From: Chlamydia trachomatis
GTDB lineage: Bacteria; Chlamydiota; Chlamydiia; Chlamydiales; 2-12-FULL-49-11
Direction: 5' to 3'
NCBI GenBank assembly: GCA_945872565.1
Contig: CAMBZN010000003.1
Span: 41,341 to 105,340, forward strand
DNA length: 64,000 nt
Part shown: one piece after another, positions 53,255 through 62,928 of the stretch
How the letters are laid out: each line of letters opens with the position of its first letter
How positions within the stretch are numbered: position 1 is the stretch's first letter
Made by a program: the position numbers and the translations under genes
The notes under the pieces: model-generated
Databases searched by the model: none
What the model saw: the letters and a program-made list of their open reading frames with translations, nothing else
Told to the model about the DNA's origin: nothing

Positions 53255-53368
53255 ACGGAGGGTTTCAATGCCCGACAGAACGTCCCATGGAGTCCTACTA
53301 AAGCTGCTGTGGCAAATGTCTAATCCTTAGACATCCCACAATCGCATGCACATAAACCACCCTTTCAG

Positions 53369-54229
53369 TTAAGTTTTTGGTTTTGAGCAGATGAGAACAT
53401 ACCGATTAACAAACCTAGGGAGAACAATTCTTTTCACACTATGAAAAGCTGTTTTCATTAATGCTGGAACGTTAAGATCTGGATCATTGTCGTATTCTTC
53501 ATCTGTATATCCAATAATAACCAATCCATTTACGTGGATGATCTCTTTTAAAGAAGTAACAAAAGCTTCATATTCTTTGAGCGGAATGTTCCATAAAAAA
53601 ACAGTAGCTAAATCAAATTTGTTACCTGGAAACAATTGATGGTACTCTTCTAAAGTAGCTTTTAGCAATCGAGATTTATCTAATCCTTTTTTGACCGCAA
53701 TTTCAAATTCTTCATCATCAGGATCAACCCCTATCACCTTTGCCCCAGCTGTTTGCATAGCCAAGCTGTTTTCCCCACTTCTACACCCAACATCTATACA
53801 TGTCTTTCCACTAAATAAGATGCCAAGGAACTGTAAATCAGAGATCAGTTGGAGCGCATAATCATCCCGTGTGGGAGTCCTCCCAGCAAAAATGTCAAGT
53901 AGCGGCGCTTCAGCCCCCTCCCCCTCCCTCTCGAAATCAGCTTTACCTAAATGGTCTTTTGCTAATAATTTAACCAAGTGATTTCCATCGCTATCGACTT
54001 CTTTCAATACAGAAGGCTCCCAGCCTCGATAGTTATTCTTCGAAAAAATCTCTTCTATTTTTTCATTTGCCAAAGAAGCGCTACCCAGAGCTGTAAATCT
54101 TCCAAAAGATGGCTCGTAAGACAATCCCAAGGAATGGTCAGATAGAGACTTGTACATTTTTTGAGCAGTTTCTTGACCACAAGATCCATACCCAGAAACT
54201 GTTTGGGGATCAAATAACCGAAATGACAT
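53369..54229 (-). CDS. SAM-dependent methyltransferase-like protein
   Basis: About 286 residues. A ~130-residue N-terminal region of unknown type is followed by a class I methyltransferase core: TCIDVGCRSGENSLAMQTAG (SAM loop), KVIGVDPDDEE (acidic strand), KFDLATVFLWNIP (motif IV) and VNGLVIIGYTD. Substrate unknown. The frame opens 11 codons earlier; I chose the ATG with AAGG at fair spacing. It is divergent from the following gene. Confidence 0.75.
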   Translation of the reverse strand: MSFRLFDPQTVSGYGSCGQETAQKMYKSLSDHSLGLSYEPSFGRFTALGSASLANEKIEEIFSKNNYRGWEPSVLKEVDSDGNHLVKLLAKDHLGKADFEREGEGAEAPLLDIFAGRTPTRDDYALQLISDLQFLGILFSGKTCIDVGCRSGENSLAMQTAGAKVIGVDPDDEEFEIAVKKGLDKSRLLKATLEEYHQLFPGNKFDLATVFLWNIPLKEYEAFVTSLKEIIHVNGLVIIGYTDEEYDNDPDLNVPALMKTAFHSVKRIVLPRFVNRYVLICSKPKT

Positions 54230-54422
54230 GAGGTACCTTGTTTTTTTTCGTTTAGATCCCATCCATTATAGCAGACTACATGCGTGACTTCAATCGCTTT
54301 TTCAAAAGTGAAATGTGTAAGAAAAAAAATTCAACCCTAAGAGAATTTATAAAGCTTATTTAAATATAGATCAAAAATGCAGACTAGTAATATAATTTCA
54401 TCAAAATTTAAGGAGAATCAAT

Positions 54423-55598
54423 ATGCCATTTTCAGCTCTAGCTATTTCATTATGCATAATAGCTTGTCACAGTGGGCCTGCTGATCATTTTGCAACTTTT
54501 GCTGAGAGTTTATCTGAAAAAGGTGTCGCAATTGAGGTGTATGCATCTGGACCTGCATTAGAAAAATTCAAGCAGCGTGGAATTGAAGTGACACACACCT
54601 TTTCATTAGATCAAATTTCTCCCGAGGAAGAAGATGCTTTAGCTGAAACGATTGCAAAGGCCTGCTCTACTTTTTCGGTAGTCATTACAGACGTTGGCCA
54701 CCCCTTCAATAGTAAAGTTCAAAAAGCACTGGCTCGTATAAAAGCTGCTCCTTGTCGCCTTGCCTATTATGACAATCCAGAGTCCTATGTGCCAGGGGGA
54801 TACTCAGAAGTAGCTGCTAAAGTGATGTTAGCTGCAAATGGGGTCTTGTTTGCAAATTCAAACCTTGCTAACGCTTCCATATTTACCAACCCAGAGAATG
54901 AAATTAACTTTGGAAATTGTAAAAAGATTGGGATTGGTCATTACCCAATCAATCAACCTAAAATAATTGCTGAAAGAAGAACTAAAGAAAAACTCAGTAT
55001 GCGCAAAAAATTATTTTCAAAAAACGATTTGGAGGATGCACATCAAAAAGTTTTAGTCTATTTTGGCGGAAACAATGAGGAGTATTTTTCAAAAGCACTA
55101 CCGGCTTTTCTCTCCTTTTTGGAAGGAGGAATGAAACAATCTGATCTGAGTAATTTAGTTATTGTAATTCAACAACACCCAGGTGCCAAAACCAAAAACT
55201 TAGATGGCATGATAGCATCGGAATGGATGGAAAAATATAGTAAAACTAACAAGGCCCCAAAAATAATTCTGTCTGATTTTTCTTCAGAGGAAGCACAAAT
55301 AATAGCTGACGGAGCTTTGTACTACCAAACAAGCATGGGTCCTCAATTTGTACTAGCAGGCATACCCACCCTGCAAGTAGGTCATGAGACATTTGAGGAT
55401 ATTTTAGTTAGAAGCAGACTCTGTTTATCGGTAACAACCGTGGATGAATTTATTTCCGTTATCAATGACTTAAGCGATCAACAGAATACAATTTCACAAG
55501 AATTGATACTTGAAGGATTGGGAATTAAATCAAATTGGTTAGAAATCATGGAAAAGGTTCTAAACCAAAGCTCCGAGCTCAAATCAGATCGATCCTGA
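54423..55598 (+). CDS. Glycosyltransferase-B-like protein, unknown
   Basis: 391 residues. The Rossmann-like N-terminus (ALAISLCIIACHSGPADHFA, GVAIEVYASGPALEKF) and the C-terminal ADGALYYQTSMGPQFVLAGIPTLQVG pattern resemble GT-B glycosyltransferases, in which a nucleotide-sugar is bound between two domains. No diagnostic Glu/His motif is certain. The N-terminus is hydrophobic enough to mimic a signal peptide, but reads better as a first beta strand. AAGGAGAATC precedes the ATG. It is divergent from the methyltransferase. Confidence 0.55.
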   Translation: MPFSALAISLCIIACHSGPADHFATFAESLSEKGVAIEVYASGPALEKFKQRGIEVTHTFSLDQISPEEEDALAETIAKACSTFSVVITDVGHPFNSKVQKALARIKAAPCRLAYYDNPESYVPGGYSEVAAKVMLAANGVLFANSNLANASIFTNPENEINFGNCKKIGIGHYPINQPKIIAERRTKEKLSMRKKLFSKNDLEDAHQKVLVYFGGNNEEYFSKALPAFLSFLEGGMKQSDLSNLVIVIQQHPGAKTKNLDGMIASEWMEKYSKTNKAPKIILSDFSSEEAQIIADGALYYQTSMGPQFVLAGIPTLQVGHETFEDILVRSRLCLSVTTVDEFISVINDLSDQQNTISQELILEGLGIKSNWLEIMEKVLNQSSELKSDRS

Positions 55599-55701
55599 TA
55601 ACAATTTGTATGTGGAAGCTCACATAAAATAATAACCAGCGCAATAAGAAAATAGAACTAAAACTGTTGAACTAATCTACACAAAAATATAAATTGGAAC
55701 A

Positions 55702-56265
55702 ATGAAAAACAGCCGCTTAAAATCCTTACTATTAAATTACCATCCAGCTGAGGCTGAAGAAAAACGATTCAAAGACCAAATGCTTGAATTTATTCAAACT
55801 CATGATGCATGCTTTGAAAGATCTCTACTGGCAGGCCACATTACCGCCTCTTGCTGGCTATTAAATCAAGGAGGTACGCACGCTCTGCTTTTACATCACA
55901 GAAAGCTTGACAGGTGGTTTCAGCTAGGCGGTCATTGCGATGGCGATCCTAACGTACTGGCAGTTGCAATAAAAGAAGCGCAAGAAGAGTCCGGTATTTT
56001 CGGAATTCAAGCCGTTACTGGTGATATTTTTGATATCGATATTCATTTGATCCCTGAAAATTCTAAAGAGAGGGCACATCTTCATTATGACGTTCGATTT
56101 TTACTCCAAGTAAATTCTGAAGAAGAGCCTTCAAAAAATATTGAATCAAAGCAACTAAAGTGGGTAGGTAAAAATCCAGACGATTTACCAACTAACTCCC
56201 TTTCTATTCTACGTATGCATCAAAAATGGACCTCACAGCTTCACCATCAAAATCACCCACTATAA
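55702..56265 (+). CDS. Nudix hydrolase
   Basis: 187 residues. The Nudix box GGHCDGDPNVLAVAIKEAQE-ESGI is clear near residues 73-96; the last part (REUXEE-type) is intact as KEAQEESGI, while the first Glu of the classic box is replaced, as in a known subgroup. Family members hydrolyse nucleoside diphosphates linked to another group. An N-terminal extension of ~50 residues (KRFKDQMLEFIQTHDACFER) is typical of that subgroup. It is followed by tagI. Confidence 0.88.
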   Translation: MKNSRLKSLLLNYHPAEAEEKRFKDQMLEFIQTHDACFERSLLAGHITASCWLLNQGGTHALLLHHRKLDRWFQLGGHCDGDPNVLAVAIKEAQEESGIFGIQAVTGDIFDIDIHLIPENSKERAHLHYDVRFLLQVNSEEEPSKNIESKQLKWVGKNPDDLPTNSLSILRMHQKWTSQLHHQNHPL

Positions 56266-56325
56266 AACAGTCAAAAGAACCTCAATGAGAGTCAATATGC
56301 AAAATTTACAATGGAGAACGATCGA

Positions 56326-56901
56326 ATGTCTAATTTAAAAAGATGCTTTGGATCAGCTCCTGGCAAAGAATTCTACGCAGAGTACCACGACAAAGAATGG
56401 GGTGTTCCTGTTTATGAGGATAGACTCCTTTTTGAAATGCTCACTCTCGAAGGAGCTCAGGCTGGCTTAAGTTGGGAGACAATTTTAAAAAGAAGAGAGG
56501 GTTACCAAAAGGCCTTTTACAATTTTGACCCCGCTAAAGTTGCCAGCATGACCGATATAGAATTAAATGCTCTTCTTCAAAATCAAGAGGTCATTCGAAA
56601 TCGTCTAAAAATTTTCTCTACACGTAAAAATGCAATCTCCTTTCTACAAATCCAAAAAGAATTTGGCTCTTTCTCAAAATACATCTGGAACTTTGTCAAT
56701 AACAAACCCCTTGTAAATACAAAATCATCCTTAATAGATGTCCCCACTTCCACCCCCACAAGCGACGCTATCTCAAAAGATCTCAAAAAAAGAGGGATGA
56801 CTTTTGTAGGCTCAACCATCATATACGCTTTTATGCAAGCAGTTGGTCTTGTTAATGACCACGTAGCTGATTGTTGGTGTTCAAATAAAGCCCAGAAATA
56901 A
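56326..56901 (+). CDS. tag: DNA-3-methyladenine glycosylase I
   Basis: 191 residues. It has the TagI features: N-terminal Cys (LKRCFG) and His (EYHDKEWGVPVYEDRLLFEML), the helix-hairpin-helix core (LEGAQAGLSWETILKRREGY) and the C-terminal zinc ligands in GLVNDHVADCWC. It removes 3-methyladenine from DNA in base-excision repair. I chose the ATG at 56326, with GGAG upstream, over one five codons earlier. Confidence 0.95.
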   Translation: MSNLKRCFGSAPGKEFYAEYHDKEWGVPVYEDRLLFEMLTLEGAQAGLSWETILKRREGYQKAFYNFDPAKVASMTDIELNALLQNQEVIRNRLKIFSTRKNAISFLQIQKEFGSFSKYIWNFVNNKPLVNTKSSLIDVPTSTPTSDAISKDLKKRGMTFVGSTIIYAFMQAVGLVNDHVADCWCSNKAQK

Positions 56902-56960
56902 CTTGCCCAAAGAGAACCTTATCATGAGATGTTTCTTCTAAAATAGGTATTCCAGCCCCA

Positions 56961-57482
56961 CTAGGCAGATTGCGCAATCTTAGGCTTTACCCCTATTGTA
57001 ATGTGAAAATCATGTTCCTGTTTTGGCAATCCATATTTTTCTCTGATCACATTAAGCTCAGGTGCATCGACAACAATTAAATAGACCTCTTCTATCCGAT
57101 TCCACCCCGAAGGATTGACCACCTGACATTTTTTCGGAACAAAGTACTTTTCTTCTCCACACTCCCTTATCTCGCTTATGCCGTATTCTTTTGTCTCATA
57201 GCTACTCATAACCGTTATATGCGCCCCAACTAACCCCTCTTCTCCAAAATAAGGGGGCTCTTCAAATCCATCTCTTTCAATAAATTTAAATAGCTGATGG
57301 ACATACTCATCATCAAGATCAAGATAGACAAATCCACCTGACTTTTTTAATGTTCCATGATGAACTAAATTTTCTTCTATATAATTTAAAATTTCAGGGC
57401 ACGACTGCTCTGAAGTTTCCCCAGCAAAAGCGATGGTAAAAACTAAAAATAAAAAAACTTTTATAAAGAAAAAGGCGCGCAT
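56961..57482 (-). CDS. Exported 2H phosphoesterase-like protein
   Basis: 173 residues with a signal peptide (AFFFIKVFLFLVFTIAFAGE). Two HxT-type motifs, GAHITVMSS (near residue 88) and HDFHITIGVKP (near 161), are spaced as in the 2H phosphoesterase superfamily, which cleaves or ligates 2',3'-cyclic phosphates or related bonds. It has several Cys residues (CPEILNYIEE, IRECGEEKYFVPKKCQV) that could form disulfides. The leader suggests it acts outside the cytosol, unusual for a 2H RNA enzyme. Target unknown. Confidence 0.68.
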   Translation of the reverse strand: MRAFFFIKVFLFLVFTIAFAGETSEQSCPEILNYIEENLVHHGTLKKSGGFVYLDLDDEYVHQLFKFIERDGFEEPPYFGEEGLVGAHITVMSSYETKEYGISEIRECGEEKYFVPKKCQVVNPSGWNRIEEVYLIVVDAPELNVIREKYGLPKQEHDFHITIGVKPKIAQSA

Positions 57483-57614
57483 AAATCCAAATTAATTAAC
57501 TTAAAATACATTGTATTCTGTTATTACAAAAAATGTCAACTACAGTCCTTTTTACGCTAGTAGTAAAAATTATTTTCACTACTAGCTGTGGAATTCAATT
57601 CGTCCGGTAGTTAT

Positions 57615-59507
57615 TTAGATATCAGTTGTTTTTGATGTTAGTAGCTTCACCCTTCTCACATTTGCTCTTATCCTTTCTTCAACTAAAAAATCCTTCGCTT
57701 CATTTACAGCTCTCTCTAGATCTTTTTCGTTTTGCTTGGCAATGTTATAACCTGTGGTAGCACCTTCTAATGCTGTTCTTATGAGTGCTTCTTCGTTTTC
57801 CTGTTTAATATAATCAGGATGATCAGCAACATCTACAGTGATTCTTGATAATTCATGTATTACTTTCTCTATCGTTAATTTCATTTCATCTAATGTTTTT
57901 TCTAAATCCGCAACCTTATTGTAAGCTAATGATACGGCTACTTTTAATTGCGCTTGCTCTTGAAACTTAGCCTCAAAATCTGCTCGAGCTTTTTCAACCT
58001 CTTCTTGTTGAAATGCAATCTCCAACTCTTCTAAGGGCTCTTTTGTTGAAGCCATTGCTAATTTTATTGCTTCTTGAACTTTTTGGTTTTGAACCTGTCC
58101 TGTTATTTTGGCTTCTTCCACCTTAATATTTGCTTGTTCTGCGCTTTGTACCATTTTAAAAATTTCTGATGCATTATCTCTTAGGTTTATTACCCAAAAT
58201 TTTTCCTGACCTTCTGCTTTTAGTAAATTTGCCTTATCTACCAATAGTTTTGCTCCTTCGATCCACGCAGCTGTTGCTCCTTTAATCCCCTCTTCACTTT
58301 GCTCTATTTGAGCTTTTAAAAGCGTAAATCCAGCTTTTGTAACAGTATTTGAAAGTTTAGTCAATTCGCCGGTTAAGATAATTATCTCTGAGAATTCTTC
58401 TTCTGCTCCTTGTTCTAATTCCAATTCTTTATCTGCAATTTCCTTAGCTAGATTCATTGCTATCTTCTCAAAAGCTTGTGATTGGCTCGTTGCTCTTAAT
58501 GTTATCGCTTGAGCTTCCTGTTTTAAAACAAACAGTTTTGATTGTTCCCCTTCTGCTAGCTCAATTGACCTATGGGCTTCTATAAATAAAGTTATGGGAT
58601 CCTTTTCTACCAAACCTTTTTGGAGAAAGTTCAATTTAGATCTAATACTAGCTTTTTCTTCTTCAAAATCAACTGCAGCCATTAAAGCGCTCGTACGTTT
58701 GATCCTTTTTTCACTTTCCCGCTCCTTTATGACCCCATTTACGATTTTAACCCCCGCTTCCTGCACAGAACTTAGAAATTTATTTAGCTTGTTTTCGAAT
58801 TCTCTTACCTGTTTTTTTGCATTCTCTAAAGTATCCTTTGTTTTTATTCTTTTTGCCCCCTCTATAGATTCTTTTGCCAAACCCTCTACTGTTAATAATT
58901 CTTTGAGCAACAGCTGTATAGCTCTTATTGAGCTATCGGTTTGATTGATTCTATTTTCACAGACCGCTTGGTAAACTAACCAAGCTACTGCCATCATTTT
59001 TGGCTCTTCTAATTCCTTTAGCTCCCCTTCAAATGCTGAACTTGCGTCACTTTCAACAGCATTTCCTTCTAATTCATTTACAGTGTTTTTTAAAGCGTTT
59101 AGATTAGAAAGATTTTCTGCTCTTTTTGTTAAAAAGAAATAAGCATCTAAGCATATCACCCCTTTTATTTCTTCCTTCACTTTTTCTCGACTCTCTTTTT
59201 TCTCTTGTCTGATTGTTGTCGCTTTTTGTACTACATTTTCTAGCACCTTTTTTACTGTAGCTTTTACCTTTTCTATATCTTCAGCTGTTGCCCCCACTGC
59301 TTTAATTTTTTGATCAACTTCTTCTAATGCACCGTTTACTTCCCTACGAGCATTTTCATTGTAAAAAGTCCAGGCTAAGGCTTGAATTTTAAAATTCTCT
59401 TCACCGTTGCCCTCTTTCCTCTTCTTTTCTCTATCCTCTGCTTCTGATCGCTGCATTGCTTCCATCAGTCTGTTAACTTGCAAAGTATCAGATAAAACAA
59501 TTGTCAT
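57615..59507 (-). CDS. Large coiled-coil protein, unknown
   Basis: 630 residues, almost entirely helical and rich in Glu, Lys, Ala and Gln, with long heptad-type stretches (EEVDQKIKAVGATAEDIEKV, EKARADFEAKFQEQAQLKVA). No membrane segment, signal peptide or known motif. AGAGG precedes the ATG. Repeated coiled coils in chlamydiae often occur in secreted effectors or in structural proteins; neither can be chosen. It follows the P-type ATPase gene on the same strand but after a 140-base gap. Confidence 0.65.
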   Translation of the reverse strand: MTIVLSDTLQVNRLMEAMQRSEAEDREKKRKEGNGEENFKIQALAWTFYNENARREVNGALEEVDQKIKAVGATAEDIEKVKATVKKVLENVVQKATTIRQEKKESREKVKEEIKGVICLDAYFFLTKRAENLSNLNALKNTVNELEGNAVESDASSAFEGELKELEEPKMMAVAWLVYQAVCENRINQTDSSIRAIQLLLKELLTVEGLAKESIEGAKRIKTKDTLENAKKQVREFENKLNKFLSSVQEAGVKIVNGVIKERESEKRIKRTSALMAAVDFEEEKASIRSKLNFLQKGLVEKDPITLFIEAHRSIELAEGEQSKLFVLKQEAQAITLRATSQSQAFEKIAMNLAKEIADKELELEQGAEEEFSEIIILTGELTKLSNTVTKAGFTLLKAQIEQSEEGIKGATAAWIEGAKLLVDKANLLKAEGQEKFWVINLRDNASEIFKMVQSAEQANIKVEEAKITGQVQNQKVQEAIKLAMASTKEPLEELEIAFQQEEVEKARADFEAKFQEQAQLKVAVSLAYNKVADLEKTLDEMKLTIEKVIHELSRITVDVADHPDYIKQENEEALIRTALEGATTGYNIAKQNEKDLERAVNEAKDFLVEERIRANVRRVKLLTSKTTDI

Positions 59508-59647
59508 TATAAACCTCTTTTATTAAAAAGGAAAAAAGATAACTTCTTTTTGATATAAAAGTCACGTAAAATTTTCCAAAGAGTTCTCTTACAAAAAAAT
59601 GACAATAGAGATCCTTAGATATGAAGATGGATGGAAATAAATACTCT

Positions 59648-62341
59648 CTAAATTCGAAAAATTTTCTTTCGGATGAATTTTTCAAAAGCAATGATTGGAA
59701 TAATCAAAAATGTGACCGAAGCGGAAATTAGCCATGCCTCTAAATTTAAGCTTGCCGACCCAAAAAGCCGATTCATCCATGGTAAATAAACAAAAGCAAA
59801 CTGAGCTAACAAAACAGCGCCCACTCCTGCAAAAATCAAATGGTTTGAAAAGAAATTTGTTTTAACAATTGAAGGTCTTAGAGATCGACAATTGAATAAG
59901 TAAAATATCTGAAAAAACATCATAGCAGTAACTGCCATCGTTTGCCCCTCTGAAAGGGCGGTTTTTTCTAACGTACCTTTTGCAATCTCCGTATGATACT
60001 CCCATAAGAATAAGCCCATAGTACCAGTTGCCATAATGAATGCAACAGTTATCGTTTTTATCAGTAAAAAACCACTTAAAATGGGTGTGTTTTTTTTTCT
60101 GGGAGGGCGCCTCATAATATCATACTCTGCTGATTCAAAAGCAAGAGGTAATGATAGCGCTACTGCCACAATAAGATTAACCCATAGAATTTGCACAGGT
60201 GCTATTGGCTGAAGCAAAATCCCTGACTGAATGGGAAAAAATAGAACAGAAAGCAAAATCACTAAAGCCTGTCCCAAACTCGTAGGCAAGGTAAATGCAA
60301 ATGATTTGATCAGATTGTCATAAACTCGTCTACCCTCTGCTACAGCAGCCTCAATACTTGCAAAATTGTCATCTGCCAAAATGATGTCAGAGGCTTCCCT
60401 AGCAACAGCCGACCCTTTTATACCCATGGCAATACCAATATCTGCCCGCTTTAAAGCTGCAGCATCGTTGACCCCATCACCTGTCATTGCTACAACATGC
60501 CCTGCCCTTTGTAGAATCTGAACCAATTTCAATTTATCACCGGGGGATACCCGAGCAAACACATTATTATCAATTGCCGCCTTTTTCCACATCATCTCAT
60601 TAAAATGAGCGATCTGTGAGCCTGAAATAACCTTACCTTTACTTAATATTCCTAAATCTCTGGCAATTGCTTCGGCCGTTAAAGGATGATCTCCTGTAAC
60701 CATTTTCACTGTGATTCCAGCTTCGTAGCATGACTTTAAAGCCTGGTATACCTCCTTTCGCGGTGGATCGATCATTCCCACTATTCCTAATAAAGTATAC
60801 CCACTTTCAATATCCCCTTCTTCAATTTGTGCGCTAGATTTTTGCACTTGTTTTCTTGCTATTGCAAGTACTCTCATACCTTCTTTTGCAAAACTATCGC
60901 TAGGGCTGTGTAATTGGTCACCAGCAAGAGTATCTTTGCACCGAGCAATGATTTCTTCAGGGGCCCCTTTAATAAATATATATTGCTGGTCTGAAGGGGA
61001 ACAATTAAGGGTAGCCATCATTCTTCGTTCCGATTCAAAAGGGAAAACATCGGTTCTTTTCCATTCCTCCCGAAGCCTATTTTCCATAAGCCCTATCTTT
61101 CTTCCTGCAACAACTAGCGCAATCTCTGTAGGATCTCCAACATGGGTCCCCCCCTTTGGATTTTCACCTAAAGTTGCATCGCTGCATAAGATAGCCCCTT
61201 CTAAAAGCTCCTTGATTTCGCCCCTACAGATTGGGTTTTCAGGGCTAAATTGCCCTTCTAAGCAATAGCCAGTTCCACTGACTAAACAAACCCCTGATTT
61301 TGTCCAGATCCTTTGCACGGTAATTTCGTTGTAAGTTAATGTTCCGGTTTTGTCTGTGCAAATAATACTTGTACTACCAAGAGCTTCAACTGCCGGAAGG
61401 TGCCGAATAAGGGCTCGCTTACTTGCCATCCTTTGTACACCTACGGAAGAAGCAATTGTGATAATTGCTGGCAACCCCTCAGGTATTGCAGCAACAGCAA
61501 GTGTAATTGCTGAAAGTGCCGCATCAAAAAGAGCGCTTCCACGCATATAACCAACTAAAAACAACCCTAAGCTCCCAGCTAAAACTCCCAAACCAATCCA
61601 TTGAGCAATTCCTCTAATGGTTACGGACAAAGGTGTTTGAAGAACAATCACCTGTTCTATCAGTTGAGAAATTTTTCCAAACTCTGTTTTTGATCCAGTT
61701 GCAACCACAAGACCAAGACCAGTTCCTGAAGTAACATATGTGCCGGAAAAGGCCATCCCTTTTCTTTCCGGAATTAACGCGTCCGGCAAAGAAATTTCTA
61801 TTTTTTTATTTACTGGAAGAGATTCTCCAGTAAGTGTTGATTCATCAATCTGGAGATTCTTAATTGAAAATAGTAGTAAATCCGCAGAAATACGATCTCC
61901 TGCTTCTAACACCACCACATCTCCTGGTACAATTTGTGATGAGTGCACTACCTTAATATCGCCCTTACGTATTACCGCCGTCTTTTCAGGTACCATAGAC
62001 ATTAGGGCTCTTATTGTTTTATGAGCTCTGTATTCTTGTATAAATCCAATGAGTGTGTTGAGAATAACAACACTAAGAACAACAGAACCATCGGCAAATT
62101 TACCAAGTAGCACTGCCAATAAAGCAGAAAATATCAGTATATATTGAATAGGATTATGTAGCTGTCGTAAAAGGATCCTAGTGGGTGTTTCTGAAGTTTT
62201 CAGCCGTAATGAATTTGGCCCAAGTAACCTTAAGCGCTTTATCACCTCCCCCTCATCCAAACCTGAATCGGAGGAATCTAGTTTTTTGAAAGCTGCATCT
62301 TTTTTAATTGTGTGCCAGAGTTCTTTTGAGCAAGGGTCCAA
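59648..62341 (-). CDS. Cation-transporting P-type ATPase (P2 type)
   Basis: 897 residues. The motifs in order: a cation-ATPase N-terminal region, PGDVVVLEAGDRISADLLL, DESTLTGES, VAAIPEGLPA in helix 4, the phosphorylated Asp in ICTDKTGTLT (near 331), MVTGDHPLTA, and TGDGVNDAAALKRADIGIAMG, then the C-terminal helices. This is the P2 (calcium-type) branch; the transported ion, probably Ca2+ or another cation, is not certain. The start appears to be TTG with AAGG upstream, because the next ATG is far inside the protein. Confidence 0.9.
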   Translation of the reverse strand: MDPCSKELWHTIKKDAAFKKLDSSDSGLDEGEVIKRLRLLGPNSLRLKTSETPTRILLRQLHNPIQYILIFSALLAVLLGKFADGSVVLSVVILNTLIGFIQEYRAHKTIRALMSMVPEKTAVIRKGDIKVVHSSQIVPGDVVVLEAGDRISADLLLFSIKNLQIDESTLTGESLPVNKKIEISLPDALIPERKGMAFSGTYVTSGTGLGLVVATGSKTEFGKISQLIEQVIVLQTPLSVTIRGIAQWIGLGVLAGSLGLFLVGYMRGSALFDAALSAITLAVAAIPEGLPAIITIASSVGVQRMASKRALIRHLPAVEALGSTSIICTDKTGTLTYNEITVQRIWTKSGVCLVSGTGYCLEGQFSPENPICRGEIKELLEGAILCSDATLGENPKGGTHVGDPTEIALVVAGRKIGLMENRLREEWKRTDVFPFESERRMMATLNCSPSDQQYIFIKGAPEEIIARCKDTLAGDQLHSPSDSFAKEGMRVLAIARKQVQKSSAQIEEGDIESGYTLLGIVGMIDPPRKEVYQALKSCYEAGITVKMVTGDHPLTAEAIARDLGILSKGKVISGSQIAHFNEMMWKKAAIDNNVFARVSPGDKLKLVQILQRAGHVVAMTGDGVNDAAALKRADIGIAMGIKGSAVAREASDIILADDNFASIEAAVAEGRRVYDNLIKSFAFTLPTSLGQALVILLSVLFFPIQSGILLQPIAPVQILWVNLIVAVALSLPLAFESAEYDIMRRPPRKKNTPILSGFLLIKTITVAFIMATGTMGLFLWEYHTEIAKGTLEKTALSEGQTMAVTAMMFFQIFYLFNCRSLRPSIVKTNFFSNHLIFAGVGAVLLAQFAFVYLPWMNRLFGSASLNLEAWLISASVTFLIIPIIAFEKFIRKKIFRI

Positions 62342-62529
62342 CTAAGCCTTCCGATTTGAAAAATGCATTTTACTATTTCTTTTGTTAGATCTATCAAATG
62401 GTGCAATTACGGTCAAGCTTGATAGAGCCTCTTCCTAAATTTTTCAAGGGTAAGCAGCCAATATTCGGCGATTAAAAAATCTGAATTTTTAGTTTTAATC
62501 ACAGCTGGTAGGTCTAGATTACGGAAATC

Positions 62530-62889
62530 CTACACTCTTGTTTGGGCACCGTCAAAGATCTCAGCCACATTAGTGACCTGCCTGACTAGTTTGGTAAGGT
62601 CTTTTGGTATAAGCCTAAAGTAGGGTTCTTGTTTTCTTGTGTGTGATGATTCTTTACATCTAATAATAACTATTGTCAAGCCAACAACAAACATTACTGC
62701 AAGCAGCACTCCTATAAAAGTTATTATCCCTAATGCAATAGGCCCAAAAGCAAGTGCGCAGACTCCTATAAGTATGGGGGATCCAATTGCTAGGCCAATT
62801 AAGATACCTGCTGTATTGCCGCCTGAATTAGTATTGCATCACTTCAAAAAGCTAATTTGCTCGGATCCGTTTTGTTTAGTTGGTTGCAT
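62530..62889 (-). pseudogene. Inc-like small membrane protein gene with in-frame TGA
   Basis: GGAGGG precedes an ATG at 62889 and the frame reads MQPTKQNGSEQISFLK-stop (TGA at 62839-62841). It then stays open for about 102 codons to a TAG at 62530. The second part has a bilobed hydrophobic segment (GILIGLAIGSPILIGVCALA, FGPIALGIITFIGVLLAVMF) with a polar tail, like the Inc-like proteins elsewhere in the window. No alternative ATG, GTG or TTG precedes the hydrophobic part, so it is probably a recent pseudogene. The plus-strand open frame in this place is only its shadow. Confidence 0.65.
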
Positions 62890-62928
62890 ATTTACCCTCC
62901 TTTTTGTGTGTTTGAAAAGTGCCTAACC

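Noticed and set aside
62839..62841. TGA as a selenocysteine codon
   Set aside because: No selenocysteine insertion hairpin is apparent, the protein is not a redox enzyme, and a pseudogene is the simpler reading.
62639..62926. 95-aa plus-strand open frame
   Set aside because: It is antisense to the broken Inc-like gene, which has the better ribosome-binding site and a sensible hydrophobic pattern.
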